From contig JAHBUX010000018.1 in NCBI GenBank assembly GCA_019637855.1, positions 1-60,906 of the forward strand: 60,906 bases of DNA. Direction: 5' to 3'. The translations under genes and the position numbers were made by a program. Positions within the stretch are counted from its first letter, which is position 1, and every line of letters begins with the position of its first letter. This stretch comes from Bdellovibrionales bacterium. GTDB lineage: Bacteria > Bdellovibrionota > Bdellovibrionia > Bdellovibrionales > UBA1609. The notes below the pieces were generated by a model, which saw nothing but the letters and a program-made list of their open reading frames with translations, had not been told where the DNA came from and did no database searches. Positions 26,363-36,427 of this stretch are shown here, piece after piece.

Positions 26363-28003
26363 ATGGCCCGCTTCGTGCCCGCTAAATCACAACCAGCACT
26401 TCCGCAAGACAAGTTCATCATCTCGCACAAACCGGAAGGCGACGATGTCGTGCCCTTCGATGTCGTATTCGTTGGCGCAGGTCCCGCTGGCCTGGCCGGC
26501 GCGATCGAGCTCGCGCGCCTGGTCAAAGCCGATGGCAGCATAAGTGTCGAAATCGGTGTGCTCGAAAAAGCCGCAACTTTGGGCGGCCACTCTCTCTCGG
26601 GCGCGGTGATCAACCCCATCGCTTTCCGCGAGCTCTTCCCCGACATGAAGGACTCTGACTTCCCCTTTCGTCGTCCAGTGACCGAAGAGCGTGTTTTTCT
26701 GATGACCCAAAACAAGTCTCTGCGCATTCCAACCCCACCCACCATGCAGAATCATGGCTACTATATCGCTTCACTCTGCGAAGTGGTGCGCTGGCTGGGC
26801 CAACAGGCCGAAGCTTTGGGCGTGAATATCATGGCTGGCTTCCCTGTCGACTCTCTTTTGGTCGACGGCAAACGTGCGGTGGGCGTGAGAACCACACCCG
26901 CCGGCTTAAAACGCGATGGCAGCAACGACCCCAATGGCATGCCTGCGACCGATGTGGCTGCGCAAGTGGTGGTGCTGTCAGACGGCACGCGCAGTCCGCT
27001 GGCGCAGAGTTATCTGGAGTGGCAAGACATCAAGTCGCACTTTCCGCAGATCTATGCGCTCGGCGTGAAGGAAGTGTGGAAAGTTAAAAAGGCTCCCAAC
27101 TACATTGCGCATACTTTAGGTTGGCCGATGCCAAAGGACGCCTTTGGTGGCAGCTTTATGTATCCTTTGTCGGACGATCAAATCGCGCTCGGCATCGTGG
27201 CCGGTCTGGATTATCGCAACGCCAAGATGGACGTGCATTTGCTTTTGCAACATATGAAGCAACATCCGCTGTTCAAAGAGATATTGGAAGGCGGCCAGTG
27301 CGTGGAGTGGGGCGCAAAGACCATTCCCGAGGGCGGTTTTCACGCTCTCCCCTCACGTTTGACAGGCGATGGTTTGATCATGACCGGCGATGCTGTAGGC
27401 CTGGTGAACGTGCCCGCGCTTAAAGGCATTCACTACGCCATGATGAGCGGTATGCTCGCGGCACGCGCGATTTTCAAAGCGCTCAAAGCGGGCGACACCT
27501 CTCAGGCCTCACTGGCCTCCTACGACCAAGCACTGAAAGAAAGCTTTGTGTGGAAAGATCTGCGTAAGGTGCGCAATATGCGTCTGGCCTTCAAAGACGG
27601 TTTTTACACCGGCGGCATAAAGGCCTCTTTGATGACGGTCACCGGCGGCGCTTTCCCAGGTGACCCGAGTGGTCCCGAACACGAAGATGCGGAGGAGTGG
27701 AAAGACTTTTACGCTCCCGATTTTCCGACGGAAAAAGTGGGTCTAAGCAAAGTCGATGCGGTCTATATGTCGGCCAACAAAACGCGCGACGATATTCCCC
27801 AACACTTGATCGTCGGCAAAGATATTTCTCCCGAGATGGCCGACTTTTATTCAGCACTGTGCCCGGCCGGCGTGTATGAACGCCAAGGCGACAAACTGGT
27901 GGTCAACGCGCCCAACTGTGTCGACTGCAAAGCGACCGATGTGGTGGGCCCGCGCTGGACTCCGCGTGAAGGCGGCAGTGGTCCGGACTACAAACAAATG
28001 TGA
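26363..28003 (+). CDS. Electron-transfer flavoprotein:quinone oxidoreductase (ETF-QO)
   Basis: A 546-residue membrane-associated flavoprotein that passes electrons from ETF to quinone in fatty-acid and amino-acid oxidation. FAD-binding GAGPAGLAGAIELARL lies at about 36-51, followed by GGHSLSGAVI and the late FAD motif TGDAVGLVN. The C-terminal ferredoxin-like part has C500 (CPAGVY), C519 and C522 (NCVDC), but the expected fourth ligand of C-x2-C-x2-C is Thr525 (CKATD instead of CKTCD). A good AAGGAG precedes the ATG. The HIT gene follows after 8 bp. No ETF subunit genes are in the window. Confidence 0.92.
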   Translation: MARFVPAKSQPALPQDKFIISHKPEGDDVVPFDVVFVGAGPAGLAGAIELARLVKADGSISVEIGVLEKAATLGGHSLSGAVINPIAFRELFPDMKDSDFPFRRPVTEERVFLMTQNKSLRIPTPPTMQNHGYYIASLCEVVRWLGQQAEALGVNIMAGFPVDSLLVDGKRAVGVRTTPAGLKRDGSNDPNGMPATDVAAQVVVLSDGTRSPLAQSYLEWQDIKSHFPQIYALGVKEVWKVKKAPNYIAHTLGWPMPKDAFGGSFMYPLSDDQIALGIVAGLDYRNAKMDVHLLLQHMKQHPLFKEILEGGQCVEWGAKTIPEGGFHALPSRLTGDGLIMTGDAVGLVNVPALKGIHYAMMSGMLAARAIFKALKAGDTSQASLASYDQALKESFVWKDLRKVRNMRLAFKDGFYTGGIKASLMTVTGGAFPGDPSGPEHEDAEEWKDFYAPDFPTEKVGLSKVDAVYMSANKTRDDIPQHLIVGKDISPEMADFYSALCPAGVYERQGDKLVVNAPNCVDCKATDVVGPRWTPREGGSGPDYKQM

Positions 28004-28011
28004 GGTTTTGA

Positions 28012-28353
28012 ATGGCGAGCATTTTGACCAAAATTCTCAAAAAAGAAATCCCCGGCAAGATCTTGCACGAGGATGAAATTTGCGCCGCCATTTTAGATAT
28101 AAATCCTCAGGCACCTAAACATATTTTGATCTATCCAAAAAAAGAAATCGTCTCTACCGACACGGCCACACCGGAAGACAAAGCCATCCTTGGCCATTGC
28201 CTTTTGGTGGCGGCCGAAGTGGCTCGCCAGCAGGGCATTTCGGAGCGCGGCTATCGCCTGGTCATCAACACAGGCGAGGACGGCGCGCAGACCATTCCCC
28301 ACTTGCATATCCACCTTCTGGGGGGCCGCCCAATGGATTGGCCGCCGGGTTAA
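28012..28353 (+). CDS. HIT-family nucleotide hydrolase (HinT-like)
   Basis: A 113-residue protein of the HinT branch: SILTKILKKEIPGKILHEDE at the N-terminus and the histidine triad H97-L-H99-I-H101 near the end (HLHIHLLGG). HinT enzymes hydrolyse adenosine phosphoramidates and aminoacyl-AMP-type compounds in the cytoplasm. GTGAGG lies 6 nt before the ATG. The gap to the ETF-QO gene is 8 bp, so they are co-transcribed. The length is normal. Confidence 0.93.
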   Translation: MASILTKILKKEIPGKILHEDEICAAILDINPQAPKHILIYPKKEIVSTDTATPEDKAILGHCLLVAAEVARQQGISERGYRLVINTGEDGAQTIPHLHIHLLGGRPMDWPPG

Positions 28354-28502
28354 AACGGCCACCTCGCGTGAAATCGTTACCGCCTTGTAACAAAAAACGG
28401 CTCAGAGACCCCATTCTCCCGCCGTCATCCTAGAATTTCGCGTACTTAGACCACGTTTCCATGGCATACCTTTCGCTCCCTTTTCTTGCGGGAGATCCCT
28501 AT

Positions 28503-31190
28503 ATGATCAAATTGAACTACCTACGAATTCTGGTGCTTTTAGGCCTAACCCTCGGGCTTATGAGTTTTAACGCTAAGGCGGACTCCAAAAAGCCGCCCAC
28601 CCAGACAGACACGCGCGGTATCGACTCGGGCTCCCCCCGCAGCGGTGCCCCGCTGGGCACAGACGATCTCGTCACTACAGAACCGGATTTCGAAAACCTC
28701 AACGACATTATCCGCGATCGTGTCAAACAGCGTGGCGGCCAGTACATCCTGGGGCGCGAAACCGAAGTGAACTTGCTGGAAGATAAGCTCGCCATCGCCG
28801 ACAGCCATACGGTCGTCGTGCAAGGTGAAGCCGGCAGCGGTCGTACCGGACTGGTCGAAGAGTTCGTACGCCAGAACATGATCAAAAATCCCGAAGACAA
28901 AGTGGTGCGTCTGAATCTGCGCAACTTGGATTTGAAATCGGAAGCCAACGCCACTCAATCGCTCAAGAGAATCCTGATCCAGCTCGAACAAGAGAACATC
29001 GAACGCAAAGGCCAAAGCCGCGTCATCCTGGTGATCGACAATCTCTCAGCCCTACTCAAGGGCGAGCTGCTGCAGCCGATCTCAGCACTACGCGAATTTA
29101 TCGCGCGTGAAGGTCGCCTGTTCACTATCATCGAGGGCGATATGCTCACGGTGAAAGAGCAGATCACAAAAGGCAAGTACGCCAAGCTGCAAAACTCGGT
29201 CGAAGTTATCGAAGTGAAGCCACCAACCTATGACGCTGTGGTGGCTCGCTTGATGAGCGATAAGGCTCAGCTACAACGCTCAAATATCAGCATCTCGCAG
29301 TTGGCCGTAGAAAACGCCGCTCGTATCGCGGTTCGCTACCGTCAGAACCGGGCGCTGAAATATGCCTACCAGATTTTGGAAGGCAGCGTGCGCCTGCTCG
29401 AATCCGACATGCGCGCCGGTTCTTTGAGTCAGGATCGTTTGAAAGGCGAGGTGGCTCAGCTACAACGCATACGTGACAGCGTGGCCGCAGACCTGACTGC
29501 CGAGACCGACGCCAGCGAAAAAGCGGTTTTGCAAAAACGTTTAGCCCAAATCGATCGTGATTTAAAGAGCAAGCAAGGCGATATCGGTCGTCTGACTGTT
29601 CCCACCGATAGCCGCGCCCAGTTGGCGCAGCTCGAAGCTGAAAAGATCGCTCTCGAACTCGAACTTGAGAAGGTGCGCGAGGAAGTGCGCGGTAAAAAGA
29701 GCTGGATTCAAAATCTCTCTGGCATGGGTGGCGGCAATAGTCCTGCCGAGCAGGCCGCAGTCCGCATCGGCCAAGAGATTGAACGCAAAACACTAATGAT
29801 GAATGAGCTCGAATCCCTTATTCTCAATTCGGAAGAAACACAAGGCCGTCCGGCCACACGCGTAGGCCCCAAACAAGTGGTGGCCATCGCTTCCAAGTGG
29901 CTTAACATTCCGGCCACTCGGCTATCCGCTAACTTCGATGAGGGCGTGCAACGCATTCAAGATATTAAAAAGCAAATCTTTGGTCAGGACCATGTGATTG
30001 ATGCTTTGGAAAGCCGTCTCCTGGTCTCGGCAACCCATCTGCAAGATGGCCCTGAGATTCTCCCGCATGAAGCCGGCGATGTCTTACGCGGCATCAGGAC
30101 CGATCGCGACCGTCCCCTGGGCTCATTCTTTTTTGCGGGCTCCACAGGAGTCGGTAAAACGGAGACCGCTCTGCAACTGTCCAACACCTTAGGCTACGAA
30201 TTGGTTCGTTTGGATATGACTGAGTTTCAGCAAGACCACATGGTTTCACGTTTGATCGGCTCGCCTCCCGGATATGTCGGCTCCACAGAGCCAGGTGAAC
30301 TGATCCGTAAAATCAAAGAGAATCCGGAAGCCGTCCTGCTATTCGACGAGATCGAAAAGGCGCATCCGCGCATCTTAGATGCGCTTATCCCGATTTTAGA
30401 TGCGGGCCGATTGAGCGCCGCCAACACCGGTGAAACGATAGATTTCCGCAAAACGATTATTGTGATTACGTCAAACTTAGCGCAACAGATCGGTAGCTGG
30501 AACCGCGCTCAAAGCATCGAGTTCCTCAAGACCACTGGTAAAATGAGCGATCAACAGATCGAACAGCTCACTAAATATGACCTTATTAAACTTCAACGCG
30601 AGTCTTATCGCGTATGGGTCAAGGATCATACGTTGATGAATGGTCAACCATTGCGGCCGGAGCTGGTCGAGCGTATCGACGATCTGATCATGTTCAACAA
30701 ACTCACCGAGGAAACCGCGGTTCGCATCGCTCAAAAGACTGTTTCTAACTTGGTTAACCGTATGAAAAACCTCTATCAGGTTTCGGTGAAGTTTGCTCCC
30801 GATGCGATCGTCGAGCTTATGGCTGGTTTTAATTCCGAAGGTGGAGGTCGCTCGATGCGCCGGGCCTTCGATGAACTTTTCCGGGCACCGATTGCACGCC
30901 TTATGGCTGAACGAAAACTCACCAGCGGCGACATGTTACTCGTGAACGTCAATCCCCAACGCGAACTCGAGTTGATGAAAACAACTCCGGCAATGGTCGC
31001 GGCCGCCGAGAAAGCCACTCAATCCAGCACGCCTGAGTTGACCGAGATGAAAGACAAGCTTTTGTCGCGCGCTAAAAACAGAGGCGCTGTGCGCGAGGCC
31101 CGCAGTGCCACTGCGGAACTCGTGCGCCGTACCTTCAACAAAGAATGGTTCGTTAGTGAGCGTGCGTTTGCACGACTGAAGGGAAAATAG
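28503..31190 (+). CDS. ClpB/HSP100-like double AAA+ ATPase with a Sec signal peptide
   Basis: An 895-residue protein. The start at 28503 (MIKLNYLRILV) has GGGAG upstream; a start 14 codons earlier lacks one. Residues 1-26 form a typical Sec signal ending NAKA before Asp27. The first AAA+ domain (about 80-300) is degenerate: Walker A is GEAGSGRT (108-115, Lys replaced by Arg), Walker B ends VIDN (Glu replaced) and the usual KYRG pore loop is missing. A coiled-coil middle region follows (about 310-445). The second domain is intact: Walker A GSTGVGKT (546-553), pore loop GYVG (590-593), Walker B LLFDE (612-616), sensor-1 N658, arginine finger in LRPELVERID (R718/R724) and sensor-2 R783. No ClpP-binding IGL/IGF loop was noticed. 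It heads a five-gene operon. Confidence 0.9.
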   Translation: MIKLNYLRILVLLGLTLGLMSFNAKADSKKPPTQTDTRGIDSGSPRSGAPLGTDDLVTTEPDFENLNDIIRDRVKQRGGQYILGRETEVNLLEDKLAIADSHTVVVQGEAGSGRTGLVEEFVRQNMIKNPEDKVVRLNLRNLDLKSEANATQSLKRILIQLEQENIERKGQSRVILVIDNLSALLKGELLQPISALREFIAREGRLFTIIEGDMLTVKEQITKGKYAKLQNSVEVIEVKPPTYDAVVARLMSDKAQLQRSNISISQLAVENAARIAVRYRQNRALKYAYQILEGSVRLLESDMRAGSLSQDRLKGEVAQLQRIRDSVAADLTAETDASEKAVLQKRLAQIDRDLKSKQGDIGRLTVPTDSRAQLAQLEAEKIALELELEKVREEVRGKKSWIQNLSGMGGGNSPAEQAAVRIGQEIERKTLMMNELESLILNSEETQGRPATRVGPKQVVAIASKWLNIPATRLSANFDEGVQRIQDIKKQIFGQDHVIDALESRLLVSATHLQDGPEILPHEAGDVLRGIRTDRDRPLGSFFFAGSTGVGKTETALQLSNTLGYELVRLDMTEFQQDHMVSRLIGSPPGYVGSTEPGELIRKIKENPEAVLLFDEIEKAHPRILDALIPILDAGRLSAANTGETIDFRKTIIVITSNLAQQIGSWNRAQSIEFLKTTGKMSDQQIEQLTKYDLIKLQRESYRVWVKDHTLMNGQPLRPELVERIDDLIMFNKLTEETAVRIAQKTVSNLVNRMKNLYQVSVKFAPDAIVELMAGFNSEGGGRSMRRAFDELFRAPIARLMAERKLTSGDMLLVNVNPQRELELMKTTPAMVAAAEKATQSSTPELTEMKDKLLSRAKNRGAVREARSATAELVRRTFNKEWFVSERAFARLKGK

Positions 31191-31196
31191 TTTTAG

Positions 31197-33002
31197 ATGC
31201 TAAGCCTGGGACGTGCGCTTTTAATCTATGCACTCTCTGCTGCGGTCGCGGTGCCGCCGGCCTTTGCTGCCCCAGCTGCCGCCGGTCGTTTGCCCGAAGT
31301 GCCTGTGAATCCAAGCTCGCTACGCGCAGCTTTAAAAAGCACCTTTAGTCCCGAAGCTGCCCTGGCTCGTCTCACTCCCGGTATCCCTGCTTCCGAACGC
31401 GCCGCTCATCTCAAGGCCCGCAGTCAAGCCACACTCAAAGGTGGCGCCCGCATCGCCAACGAGATCTTAGGCGTGCAAGCCATGATTATTCTGGCTGCAG
31501 TCTTAAGCTTTCAAGCCAGCCAAGAGCATCGCGAGTTGGTCAAACTCAGCAACAATCAAATGCCCGAAGATACGACTGCCGATGGGGCCTGCGCCGCCGG
31601 CAGCCACTCGACACTCAATGTCCTTTTGTGCAGCGGCGAGTTTTGGACCGGCGCCATCGGTGGCGCCGCTTTTCTGGGCGCCAACTCGGCGACTCAGGCC
31701 GTGATGAGAAAGTTTTTGCAAAGTGCAGGATCACGCCTCGCTTTCTTTAAATATCTAAGCGCAATGTCTTCAGGCGCCTTTTTAATGGTTGGCGCACAGG
31801 GTGCCTCCTTCTTATGGACCGAAGCCGTGAAAGCCTTGCCGGATGCCGAGTCTATTCGCAAAGCCGATGGTGTTGCCGGTCGTGCGATGATCGCCCTGAC
31901 CAGTGGCCAACGCGCTCAATTCAATGCCAGTGAAGATGGAAGACTCTTTGCCGCCATCAACGAGAACATGTGGAATATTCTGGTTGTCGATGCGTCCTTA
32001 CGCTCACAGTGGATGTACAACACATGGCGCTTTGGCCTAGCTCGCGGTGAGTTTATCAGCGCTATGGCCGCGCTTATGGCAGCGGCTTCCGCCGGTGAAA
32101 TCGTCACAGGCGTTGCGGCGTTAGGTTGGTCGGCACCGGTGCTCGGCTTTATAGTGTCGATGGGACTTGGCTTTGGTGCGATGAACCTCCTGTTCTCCGC
32201 CGACGCCCCCGCCCAAATGACTAAGGCCATGCAGGGTATGCGCTCATTCACGGCGTCAGGACAAATGCGACGTTGGCGGGCCGAGATTCTCACCCTGTCT
32301 AAGTCGGGGTTCACTAGCCAGCGTTACCCGCAAGCCGGTCAAGACGGATATATCCAAGTTTACGAGCGTTATCTCTCCGATCGCATCGGCTACCTCGAGT
32401 CGGCACGCGAAGACTTTGCCAACGTGGCTATAGAGAAGTACTACGAACTCTTGAATGTTCAACAAGCTCTCGAAAGCAAGATCCAAATCGCTGAGACCAC
32501 CGTGCGCTCCGCCGCCTTACAAAAAAACCTGTTCGTTGAGGTCGACAATAAGATCATGAGCTTTGAACAGGCTAAGGCCAAACTCTGCCCGAATGAAAAC
32601 GCCTGCGCGCAGAACGTGCACACACAGCTCGAGACGCTAAAAGATCTAAAGCCTCTGGTGCGCGAATCCAAAGCGCGTTTGAGCAACGCCGTACAAACTC
32701 TGGCCGCCGAGTACGCGTACGACCGCCAAAGCATTCAGAACCTATGGCAAGACAGCACTTTGATATTTCCATTCCCCATCGCACAGCGCTTGTCGGAATT
32801 CCAAAATCGCAGTCAGGCCATTGGTGAATCTTTGACCTTCATTTTGGGTGGCAGCGATCAAGACGTGGCCCGCAGTCAAGGACTAGAGGTCAGCGAGGCC
32901 GAGCTTGCCTCTTTCCGTCAGGATCTGGCCGAATTCTACACTCAGAGTTTCAAAGAAGCGCCGCTGTTTAACGAGCTCAAGAAAGTCGCAGGTCCGCAAT
33001 GA
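31197..33002 (+). CDS. Unrecognised exported multi-helix membrane protein, AAA+ operon gene 2
   Basis: A 601-residue protein with a Sec-like signal (1-24, ending PPAFA). Hydrophobic segments lie at about 90-107, 149-166, 187-207, 285-305 and 308-334. A long, mostly helical C-terminal part follows (about 340-601), rich in Glu/Lys/Gln and probably coiled coil. Four cysteines (two at about 132 and 145, and a CPNENAC pair near 462-467) could form disulphides in the periplasm. No family was recognised. The gene starts 6 bp after the AAA+ stop, and its own stop overlaps the next ATG by 4 bp. It is most likely a membrane partner of the exported AAA+ protein. Confidence 0.8.
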   Translation: MLSLGRALLIYALSAAVAVPPAFAAPAAAGRLPEVPVNPSSLRAALKSTFSPEAALARLTPGIPASERAAHLKARSQATLKGGARIANEILGVQAMIILAAVLSFQASQEHRELVKLSNNQMPEDTTADGACAAGSHSTLNVLLCSGEFWTGAIGGAAFLGANSATQAVMRKFLQSAGSRLAFFKYLSAMSSGAFLMVGAQGASFLWTEAVKALPDAESIRKADGVAGRAMIALTSGQRAQFNASEDGRLFAAINENMWNILVVDASLRSQWMYNTWRFGLARGEFISAMAALMAAASAGEIVTGVAALGWSAPVLGFIVSMGLGFGAMNLLFSADAPAQMTKAMQGMRSFTASGQMRRWRAEILTLSKSGFTSQRYPQAGQDGYIQVYERYLSDRIGYLESAREDFANVAIEKYYELLNVQQALESKIQIAETTVRSAALQKNLFVEVDNKIMSFEQAKAKLCPNENACAQNVHTQLETLKDLKPLVRESKARLSNAVQTLAAEYAYDRQSIQNLWQDSTLIFPFPIAQRLSEFQNRSQAIGESLTFILGGSDQDVARSQGLEVSEAELASFRQDLAEFYTQSFKEAPLFNELKKVAGPQ

Positions 33003-36000
33003 CACTGAAGCGACTTTTTAAATCCTCAACCTCACTCACGCTAAGTCTGAGCCTGGCACTGACTTCGATGGCCGGCATGGGACCGGCGTACTCTGTGCGC
33101 GTTGAAGCGCAAGAGAGTGACTACTCGGTCGGCTTCAAGCTGGCAGAGGAGCTCACCCAGCTGCTTGATCGCGCGGCTTATCCCGATATTCCCCGCCGCG
33201 GAAAAACCGGCGTGCCCACCTCGGCTGAACTCGCAGGAGTCTTGGCGCGCACCTTGTCCCTAAAGCAATCTCTGCAGAACGGCTACCTGAACCGGGTGTT
33301 GGAACCTCTATCTATTGACGCCGAAGAGCAGCTTCAACAAACGGCTCGCATCGTTAAAGACATGGACAAGTACTTCGAGGTGGTCTCGCGCCTCGAGGGT
33401 TTGAAGATCGTACTCGGTCTTCAGGTTGAGCCGGAAACTTGGGAAAGCCTGTACAATCTGAAGTTTCCGCTCAAAGATCTCTCACAGGTTCATTTCTTAG
33501 AGGCCATCAGTGCGTTTGCGCAAAATGCCGTCCTGCTGCCCGTGGAAGGCTATGACAAAGAAGAGCTACAAAAGCTCATCGCGCAAGGCTCATTCTTCGT
33601 CACACATATCGAAGCACTGAACGGAGCTTGGCAACTCACCTTCCGCTTGAATCCGAGTTTCGCCCAGCGCAGTGAACAACTGTCGTTTCTTACCCGTCCC
33701 AGCCTGCGCTCTGGACTTCAATATGCCGGCCACTTTGCTATGCATCGCCTGTATGACTCGCTGGTGCTGACCCGCAGCTTACGCGGTCAATCGCCGACGT
33801 CTTTACCGGCACCGCCGGCTGCGGCTCAAGCTCGCTACTTAAGTCTGAAAGTGGCGCGCTTTCAAGCGGTACGTGACTATCAAACCGCTCTCGATCAAGA
33901 AGTGAAACCGCAGGTCTATAAAGCGCTGCTCGATGCCGCTGAAACTTCAGGCGTGCGCGCCCTGACCAACGAATTCTACGCCAACGTCGGCAAACTTACC
34001 GGCCAAGAGCTCGGTTCATTCACGGACAAAGAGCTGGCGATGATGCAAAAAGGCGAATTGATCGCCCTCAGCCGCGCCCTTTCAGCCCTATTGAATCTCA
34101 GTGACATCAACGATTGGGAGGGCTTGCCTCGCCACCTGTTGCGTGAAGGCGAACGTCTGGCCCTACGCCATATTTTCTTAGCTTCCGAAGTGACACGCTT
34201 AAGTCTTAGCACCGAAAACTTGGCGGCACTCGAGGACTTGATCGATCAGGCGGCGGATACATTTGCCACCAACGTTCTGGCCAAAGCGAAACTGGATTTT
34301 AAAGCTCTTTCGGCTCAGTCATTTCAAAGTATGATGAGCAAGAAGCGCAGCGAGTTTCAGAAAAATCTCGAAGCCGCTTCTGTGTTGCTACGTGATTTCA
34401 AAAAACAGCCCCTACGCATCGACTACATCTATGGCGCACAGGCGCCTTATATACAGGATCTGCAGCCGAGCGAATCCACGCGCAAGCTCGCCGAACAACT
34501 CAGCCAGGTACCTGAGTACAATCTGGCCTACTTGAACTACAAAGCCGCACTGGCCTCAATACTGAGCGAATTTCAACTCAATGGTGGCGCGGTGCCGGCC
34601 CTCGACATCGACAGCTTAAGCAAACAGCGCAGCCGGTTGAAATGGAATCCTGCCGCCCTCAAAGGCAAAGTGCCGGACAAATATCTTTCCGCCGTCACTC
34701 CTAAGAGCGGTTGGTTCAGCGGTCTCATCGGTAAGCCCGTCAGCCCGCGCGACAAAGACCTCTCAGACCTGCTTGAGATCGGCCGGCTGCTGAAGTTCAA
34801 CGTATTCGAAAAACTTGAGCGCAAAGACGCAACCGTCGAAAACATGAAGCTCGACGACACCTTGCTCGGTCCTGTCTTGGGCAGCGAACACAAGGCCTAT
34901 CTCGAAGAGATGAAGAAGGACCTGCTGAACAACTCCCCCTTGCTCGGTGGTATTGTCGGCAAACAGGGAACAGCGCCCCGCCATCAGGGAAATATGCTCT
35001 GGCAAGCTTTGGCCGACGACCAACTCGCGGCCACTAGCAAATATGATCTGGTCGAAAAGCAGCTGGCCTACGTGGAAAAGCAAATTCACGTGACCGAACG
35101 CGAAGTGGCCGATCAGCTGGCTAAGATCGACGCCATTGAAGGCGAAAACGTCAGCGGCCTCAGCCACGATATGTTGGTGGTCTCGACTCGAGCCTATCAG
35201 ATCAGCAAAAGCCTTGAGCCCTTTGCCAGCTTCGAAAGCTTCTACAGCAAAATGCGCCAAAGCTTGCTGGAGCCCGGCTTCTGGCGCAGCGAATGGCAGG
35301 ATTTCTCGACCTGGGCGAACAATTCGGCCACCTATGTGATTTTGATTATGGTGGCTCAATTGATCGGCTCACGCGTTGGTCCGGTCGGTAAAGCCGCCGA
35401 TCCCATCGCCTCTCTGCTGACACCGTTTTGCGGTCCGAACTTCCGTTGCCTCGGCCCGGTGTTTATGGGTCTGATCGGCATCGGTCTCTCCGATCAGCTG
35501 TACCGCGGCTTTTATAGCGAAGCGAAAAATCTGGACTCTTTACGCAAATATTTCGAGACCGGCTCGGGCGCTCCGGGCGTCGCTCTTTACACCGACGTGA
35601 AGCAACAGACCGACGTGATGATGCAACCTCGTTATGAGGCCATGATCACCGTGGTGATGGTGGCGGCAATCATGGGTGGTTTTGCGGTCGGCCGCAAACT
35701 GCTCAATCGTTTTTCCGGCCCGGGCACATCTGCTGTCGAAATACTGAAGAAGGACATGCAGACTTTAGGTCTACCGCAGACGTCCTCATTGAGCCGCGAA
35801 GCCCTACAAGCTTCCGTGCGCGACTCTCTCAAGAGAGCCCGCCAGACCTCTGACCCAGTGGCACGCGCTCAGCTTGAGGCCTATATCAGCCAAGTCTATG
35901 CGCGCATGGAAAGCACTCTGCATAAAGAGGCCTTGTCGTGGAACGCCTTTGAACAACGCTACAGCCAAACTTTACGCCGCGTTGGCTTGAGTAAAGCCTC

Positions 36001-36427
36001 ATGGACTGACGCACAAGAGTTGACCCGTGCTCTCAATCAAGTGGAAGCCGCTTACAAGAACGGTCAGCTATTGCGTTCCGATTACCAAGAGCAAATGGCC
36101 GCCTTGATGAACGTCTATCAGCGTCTGGCGCCGGTGTGGCAGCAAATCGAAAAAGAGCCGTTGCTGGCCGCCTACTACACACGTTCCTGGCAGTTGGCCA
36201 GCGGCTCATCTGATATCTCGCTGACCGCCAATATCGCCTCTTACAATCTGCGCGTAACACGTCCGTTTTTGAAAGCTATGGACGAGTTTTATGGCGCCGG
36301 CACCAGCTCAAGCCGTATGGACACGATCATCGAGAATATCGCACAAGAGTTAAAGTCCGCGCCGCAGTTGCGCGCCAAGCGCATCGAACAGTTGAAACGT
36401 TATTTAGAAGAAGGAGCCCGTAAATGA
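32999..36427 (+). CDS. Unrecognised large exported membrane protein, AAA+ operon gene 3
   Basis: A 1142-residue protein. The N-terminus (KRLFK then a Ser/Leu-rich core) is a signal peptide, with cleavage near PAYS or VEA (about 32-37). A helical domain of about 740 residues follows. Then come hydrophobic segments at about 776-795, 817-832 and 879-897, with a cysteine pair between them (FCGPNFRCLG), and a helical C-terminal domain of about 240 residues. No motif for catalysis was seen; the regular heptad-like Leu/Ala/Glu pattern suggests a scaffold. ATGA overlaps join it to both neighbouring genes. It is the largest component of the operon. Confidence 0.8.
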   Translation: MTLKRLFKSSTSLTLSLSLALTSMAGMGPAYSVRVEAQESDYSVGFKLAEELTQLLDRAAYPDIPRRGKTGVPTSAELAGVLARTLSLKQSLQNGYLNRVLEPLSIDAEEQLQQTARIVKDMDKYFEVVSRLEGLKIVLGLQVEPETWESLYNLKFPLKDLSQVHFLEAISAFAQNAVLLPVEGYDKEELQKLIAQGSFFVTHIEALNGAWQLTFRLNPSFAQRSEQLSFLTRPSLRSGLQYAGHFAMHRLYDSLVLTRSLRGQSPTSLPAPPAAAQARYLSLKVARFQAVRDYQTALDQEVKPQVYKALLDAAETSGVRALTNEFYANVGKLTGQELGSFTDKELAMMQKGELIALSRALSALLNLSDINDWEGLPRHLLREGERLALRHIFLASEVTRLSLSTENLAALEDLIDQAADTFATNVLAKAKLDFKALSAQSFQSMMSKKRSEFQKNLEAASVLLRDFKKQPLRIDYIYGAQAPYIQDLQPSESTRKLAEQLSQVPEYNLAYLNYKAALASILSEFQLNGGAVPALDIDSLSKQRSRLKWNPAALKGKVPDKYLSAVTPKSGWFSGLIGKPVSPRDKDLSDLLEIGRLLKFNVFEKLERKDATVENMKLDDTLLGPVLGSEHKAYLEEMKKDLLNNSPLLGGIVGKQGTAPRHQGNMLWQALADDQLAATSKYDLVEKQLAYVEKQIHVTEREVADQLAKIDAIEGENVSGLSHDMLVVSTRAYQISKSLEPFASFESFYSKMRQSLLEPGFWRSEWQDFSTWANNSATYVILIMVAQLIGSRVGPVGKAADPIASLLTPFCGPNFRCLGPVFMGLIGIGLSDQLYRGFYSEAKNLDSLRKYFETGSGAPGVALYTDVKQQTDVMMQPRYEAMITVVMVAAIMGGFAVGRKLLNRFSGPGTSAVEILKKDMQTLGLPQTSSLSREALQASVRDSLKRARQTSDPVARAQLEAYISQVYARMESTLHKEALSWNAFEQRYSQTLRRVGLSKASWTDAQELTRALNQVEAAYKNGQLLRSDYQEQMAALMNVYQRLAPVWQQIEKEPLLAAYYTRSWQLASGSSDISLTANIASYNLRVTRPFLKAMDEFYGAGTSSSRMDTIIENIAQELKSAPQLRAKRIEQLKRYLEEGARK

